The notes under the pieces are model-generated. The model ran no database searches. It was not told the DNA's origin and saw only the letters and a list, made by a program, of their open reading frames with translations. Source: CAWDMN01 sp963803155 (GTDB lineage Bacteria; Acidobacteriota; Terriglobia; Versatilivoradales; Versatilivoraceae). Taken from it: 64,000 bases of DNA. A program made the translations under genes and the position numbers. This document shows, piece by piece, positions 61,536-64,000 of the stretch (within the stretch, counting starts at the first letter, position 1; the number at the start of each line of letters is the position of its first letter). The stretch spans positions 194,987 through 258,986 of the forward strand of contig CAWDMN010000034.1 of assembly GCA_963803155.1 (NCBI GenBank), given 5' to 3'.

Positions 61536-61633
61536 GGTTGAATGGGCATTTACTTCGCACCCAAGTGCCCGATACTACCATTTTTTCATCGTAATGTCTA
61601 AATTCCCACGCTGGTGAAGCGGGAGAAATATAA

Positions 61634-61924
61634 ATGCGACAGGAAAGATTTCGTCCGAAAAAAAGATTCCGAGATGGAATTTCAGAGCGAATATTGAAAG
61701 GGCGGCAGGTTTCTGAGCAAACCGGGGCAGAGGTGCTCTACCTGACCAACTTAATTCGCAATAAAACTCCGGTGGGAGTCACTCTTCAGGATGGGCAGAC
61801 GGTCTACGGTTGGATCGAATACTACGATAAGAATTTTGTCCGCCTAACCCGGGATAACCAGCCCAATTTGTTCATCTATAAAGACACTATTCAATATGTC
61901 GCTGAAACCAAGCCGGGAAGCTGA
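61634..61924 (+). CDS. hfq: Hfq-like Sm RNA-binding protein with N-terminal extension
   Basis: A 96-residue protein. The Sm1 part reads YLTNLIRNKTPVGVTLQDGQ and TVYGWIEYYDKNFVRLTRDN. The Sm2 part reads QPNLFIYKDTIQYVAE. Asn/Gln at the front and the Y/F-K of Sm2 are kept, but the usual YKHAIS is YKDTIQ, so the His that reads uridine on the proximal face is absent. About 30 residues precede the Sm core, beginning with the basic stretch MRQERFRPKKRFRDG. There is no acidic C-terminal tail. By family knowledge it forms a ring that pairs small RNAs with mRNAs. The altered Sm2 may change its RNA preference. Confidence 0.83.
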   Translation: MRQERFRPKKRFRDGISERILKGRQVSEQTGAEVLYLTNLIRNKTPVGVTLQDGQTVYGWIEYYDKNFVRLTRDNQPNLFIYKDTIQYVAETKPGS

Positions 61925-62020
61925 AGGTGGCTGATGTTCTCCAGTGGTCGGATCTCGAGAGCCGCCGGGTCGGAATTATTCTCCATCTTTGCGGCTGGTC
62001 AATTTTCGGTTTTGAGATCC

Positions 62021-63130
62021 TTACGATTGGCGAGCCTCCTGAATTTCTTCACGGACATATGAGTCTGCTTCGCGAAGCAGCCATTCCTCTAATTTAGCTC
62101 CGAGGAAATCCCCCTCAATTTTTCCGAGTGCCCAGGCGACATGGCCGCGCACCAGCGGAAGTGGATTAAAAGACTGACGAAGCAGAGCGGGAATTGCCTC
62201 CCGCAAACCGCCATTCCCCAGTGCTACGGCTACATTGCGCAGGAATCCAGCAAATTTGGCTCTCCAGACGGGACTGGAGCGAAAACGTTTCTGGAACTCC
62301 TCCTCGGAGATTTCCATCAATTCTATAAGATCGGGCGCGCCGCTTCCTGACATGGGATGGAAAGCCGATTCATTGCTGCGTTTGGCGAAGCGGTTCCAGG
62401 GGCAGACATCCTGGCAATCATCACAGCCAAAGATGCGACGTCCGATGAGGGAACGCAAAGGGCGCGGGATCGGACCTCGAAGCTCAATCGTCAAATAGGA
62501 AATACAGAGCCGCGCATCCACAAGGTAAGGTGCGACAATTGCTCCCGTCGGGCAAGCCTTCAAACACCGGTCACAACGCCCACAATAATTTGCTGACTCG
62601 GAATCATATTCCAATTCCTGGTTTAATAGGATTTCTCCCAAGAAAAACCAGGATCCGGCTTGCGGGATAATCAGATTGGAATGTTTCCCGATCCACCCAA
62701 TTCCAGCGCGATGGGCCCAGATTTTGTCCATCAGGGGACCGGTGTCGCAGTAATAAGTCGCCCGGCTTTCGGGTGCCTCCCTCCTTATCCAAGAGCAGAA
62801 CTGCTTTAATTTTTCCTCCATCAGGGGGTGGTAATCCTCCCCCCAGGCATAGCGGGAAACGATTCCATGACGGAGACTGCTGGGGTGAAGCTGGGAAGAA
62901 TAATAATTAAGCGCGACTGAAACGACGGATTTGACTTCAGGCAAAATCTGGCGAGGATCCATACGCTTGGATGAGTTCCGCTCCATCCAGTGCATCTCCC
63001 CCTGAAAGCCGGCCTGCAGCCAGGATTGAAGGCCACTGCGCTCCTCCAGAGGCCGTGCGGGAGCTATGCCCACCGCGGAAAAACCCAACTCGAATGCTTT
63101 TTGCCGGAGCTTGTTGCGAGTAATGCTCAT
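62021..63130 (-). CDS. queG: Epoxyqueuosine reductase with HEAT-like C-terminus
   Basis: A 369-residue cobalamin/[4Fe-4S] enzyme that performs the last step of queuosine synthesis in tRNA. I start at ATG 63130, which overlaps the vapC stop, instead of ATG 63151. Motifs: GFSAVGIAPARPLEERSGLQ, MDKIWAHRAGIGWIGKHSNL (Asp/catalytic region), and two ferredoxin-type cluster sites, YCGRCDRCLKACPTGAIVAP and FGCDDCQDVCPWNRFAKRS. The C-terminal 80 residues hold HEAT/PBS-type repeats (AIPALLRQSFNPLPLVRGHV, AWALGKIEG) as in long QueG forms that grip tRNA. It is the third gene of a vapB-vapC-queG chain. No other queuosine gene is in the window. Confidence 0.92.
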   Translation of the reverse strand: MSITRNKLRQKAFELGFSAVGIAPARPLEERSGLQSWLQAGFQGEMHWMERNSSKRMDPRQILPEVKSVVSVALNYYSSQLHPSSLRHGIVSRYAWGEDYHPLMEEKLKQFCSWIRREAPESRATYYCDTGPLMDKIWAHRAGIGWIGKHSNLIIPQAGSWFFLGEILLNQELEYDSESANYCGRCDRCLKACPTGAIVAPYLVDARLCISYLTIELRGPIPRPLRSLIGRRIFGCDDCQDVCPWNRFAKRSNESAFHPMSGSGAPDLIELMEISEEEFQKRFRSSPVWRAKFAGFLRNVAVALGNGGLREAIPALLRQSFNPLPLVRGHVAWALGKIEGDFLGAKLEEWLLREADSYVREEIQEARQS

Positions 63131-63558
63131 TGGTTTAAAGGATTTTGCCATCGAAGACCGGGAAAACGGGCGAAATCACTGTCACAGGAGCAGAGGATGA
63201 ATCCATGCTCGATGGCCAAGGCCGCCAGATGAGCATCGGAAATGAGATTCCCTCGGATATTGGCGGCTTTTAATAAAGACCCCAATATTTCGTGGTGGCG
63301 TTCCGTTGGATGCGGCACTCGGACTTGGGGGGAATCCAGCCAGCTGAGAACTTGCGCCCATGCTTTAGATAGAGGAGCGGGGTGTTCAAACACACGAGGA
63401 TTGGTCACCAGCCGGGAAAAGGTCAATAGGCTTGGCCAAGGCAACCCAACAATCGTCAAGCCATTTAATTGTGCGTCCAACCATTGTTTTGCCGGGCGAT
63501 GCTGGGGGGTGGAAGAGGCAAAAGCATAAATGAGCAAATTGGCATCCACCAGGATCAT
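63127..63558 (-). CDS. vapC: VapC-type PIN-domain ribonuclease toxin
   Basis: A 143-residue PIN-domain protein. The acidic metal site is readable as Asp5 (MILVDANLLIYAF), a Glu/Asp in the middle helix region, and Asp in NLISDAHLAALAIEHGFILC followed by SCDSDFARFPGLRWQNPL. By family knowledge VapC toxins cut tRNA or rRNA loops. Its start overlaps the antitoxin stop (ATGA at 63555-63558) and its own stop overlaps the queG start (ATGA at 63127-63130), so the three are coupled. Confidence 0.92.
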   Translation of the reverse strand: MILVDANLLIYAFASSTPQHRPAKQWLDAQLNGLTIVGLPWPSLLTFSRLVTNPRVFEHPAPLSKAWAQVLSWLDSPQVRVPHPTERHHEILGSLLKAANIRGNLISDAHLAALAIEHGFILCSCDSDFARFPGLRWQNPLNQ

Positions 63559-63803
63559 CGGTAAGACTCCCCTTCCACAATTGCGAGAACTTCAGCGATA
63601 TCGTCCAAGTTTCCCACCAAACAATGCCCAAGATCCAATGAGTGGGTGACGTAAGTCTTCTGCTGTTTCCGGGAAGAGGTCACCCGCTGTAAGCCGAGTC
63701 TCAGCGCCTCGTTCACTATTTCCTTGAATGTCTTCTTCTGTTCTCTCCGGAGCCGGGCCAGAAGGACCGCCACATCTTTTTCAAGCGTCACTGTCGTTCT
63801 CAT
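63555..63803 (-). CDS. vapB: VapB-type antitoxin (ribbon-helix-helix)
   Basis: An 82-residue protein. The front MRTTVTLEKDVAVLLARLRR followed by EQKKTFKEIVNEALRLGLQR is a ribbon-helix-helix DNA-binding fold. The C-terminal part (LGHCLVGNLDDIAEVLAIVE) should wrap the toxin. It precedes vapC with a stop/start overlap, the standard antitoxin-first order, and probably represses the operon from the inverted repeat just upstream. Confidence 0.88.
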   Translation of the reverse strand: MRTTVTLEKDVAVLLARLRREQKKTFKEIVNEALRLGLQRVTSSRKQQKTYVTHSLDLGHCLVGNLDDIAEVLAIVEGESYR

Positions 63804-63804
63804 G

Positions 63805-63835
63805 CATCAAATCATAAATAGATGATGCTTTGATG
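63805..63835. promoter_or_regulatory. Possible VapB operator
   Basis: CATCAAA (63805-63811) is inverted as TTTGATG (63829-63835), two bases upstream of the vapB start codon. Its place fits autoregulation by VapB. The remaining bases to 64000 show no gene. Confidence 0.4.
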
Positions 63836-64000
63836 TCAATTCTTATCCACCACAATCCCTGGCTTGGGTCATTTGCTATGTGATTTCAGTGAAAAACAGG
63901 TCAATCTTTTATGATCTTTAGAAAGTAAACTTCTGGATCCTGAACACCGGCAACTGACCACTGCGAGGCTGCCTCAGACCGCGCCCCGGAACATGCCTTG

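Noticed and set aside
63836..64000. Possible gene entering from the right edge
   Set aside because: No frame there has protein-like content or a plausible start or stop context.

Overview
The window reads as a chromosomal segment of a Gram-negative, saccharolytic, free-living bacterium. Evidence for a Gram-negative envelope includes several predicted outer-membrane beta-barrels, LolA-like periplasmic proteins and many signal peptides. The gene mix suggests an Acidobacteriota-like lineage: YD/RHS proteins with a TAKERDTESGLDYF core, REP-type tyrosine transposase, SudAB-type glutamate synthase pair, ThuA, creatininase, GH172, GH30 and GH26 enzymes, and an N-terminally extended Hfq. That placement is inference. 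No rRNA, tRNA or CRISPR array was found.

Layout. 1-9.7 kb: end of a cytochrome c gene coupled to a membrane protein, an ECF sigma/zinc anti-sigma pair, a membrane histidine kinase with an NtrC-type regulator, a TPR protein and two outer-membrane barrels. 9.9-11 kb: a secreted GH172-type enzyme. 11.2-22 kb: an accessory island bracketed by two near-identical direct copies (942 bp) of a DedA-rhodanese gene. It holds a RAYT transposon with terminal inverted repeats, two RHS toxin cassettes with partner genes, an internally deleted RAYT derivative, a gene cut by that derivative, a poly-Gln gene remnant and an IS256-family element. 22-25 kb: PilZ, a 54-aa Cys/Trp protein, a J-domain/MshEN-like fusion and an orphan dCache sensor. 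25.9-32.3 kb: LolA-like protein, then the overlapping chain ruvX-mltG-M16 protease, then bioD. 32.7-50.2 kb: mostly secreted ThuA, creatininase-like, GH30, beta-helix/SMP-30 and GH26 proteins, with aconitase, glycogen phosphorylase and a TrmN6-like methyltransferase. 50.4-64 kb: a flavin/Fe-S NADPH oxidoreductase pair (SudB/SudA), MazEF, ddl with a coupled secreted protein, arginase, asnS with a TIM-barrel isomerase-like gene, hfq, and vapB-vapC-queG coupled by stop/start overlaps.

Most striking observations. (1) Both DedA-rhodanese copies have an in-frame UGA at the place where the family usually has the second Cys of a CxC motif. It is followed by 52 in-frame codons that complete the rhodanese fold and by a SECIS-like hairpin, so this is a selenoprotein candidate. 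(2) A RAYT gene sits inside 27-bp inverted repeats, and a 344-bp deletion derivative with the same ends lies 4.4 kb away. (3) An RHS tip with a predicted Cys/His peptidase-like domain is followed by a signal-peptide-bearing candidate immunity protein. (4) Many intergenic regions carry degenerate arrays with exact 7-bp periodicity but different consensus sequences. At two loci the array abuts the start of a four-helix-bundle gene. (5) Longer interspersed repeat families recur between 2 and 56 kb.
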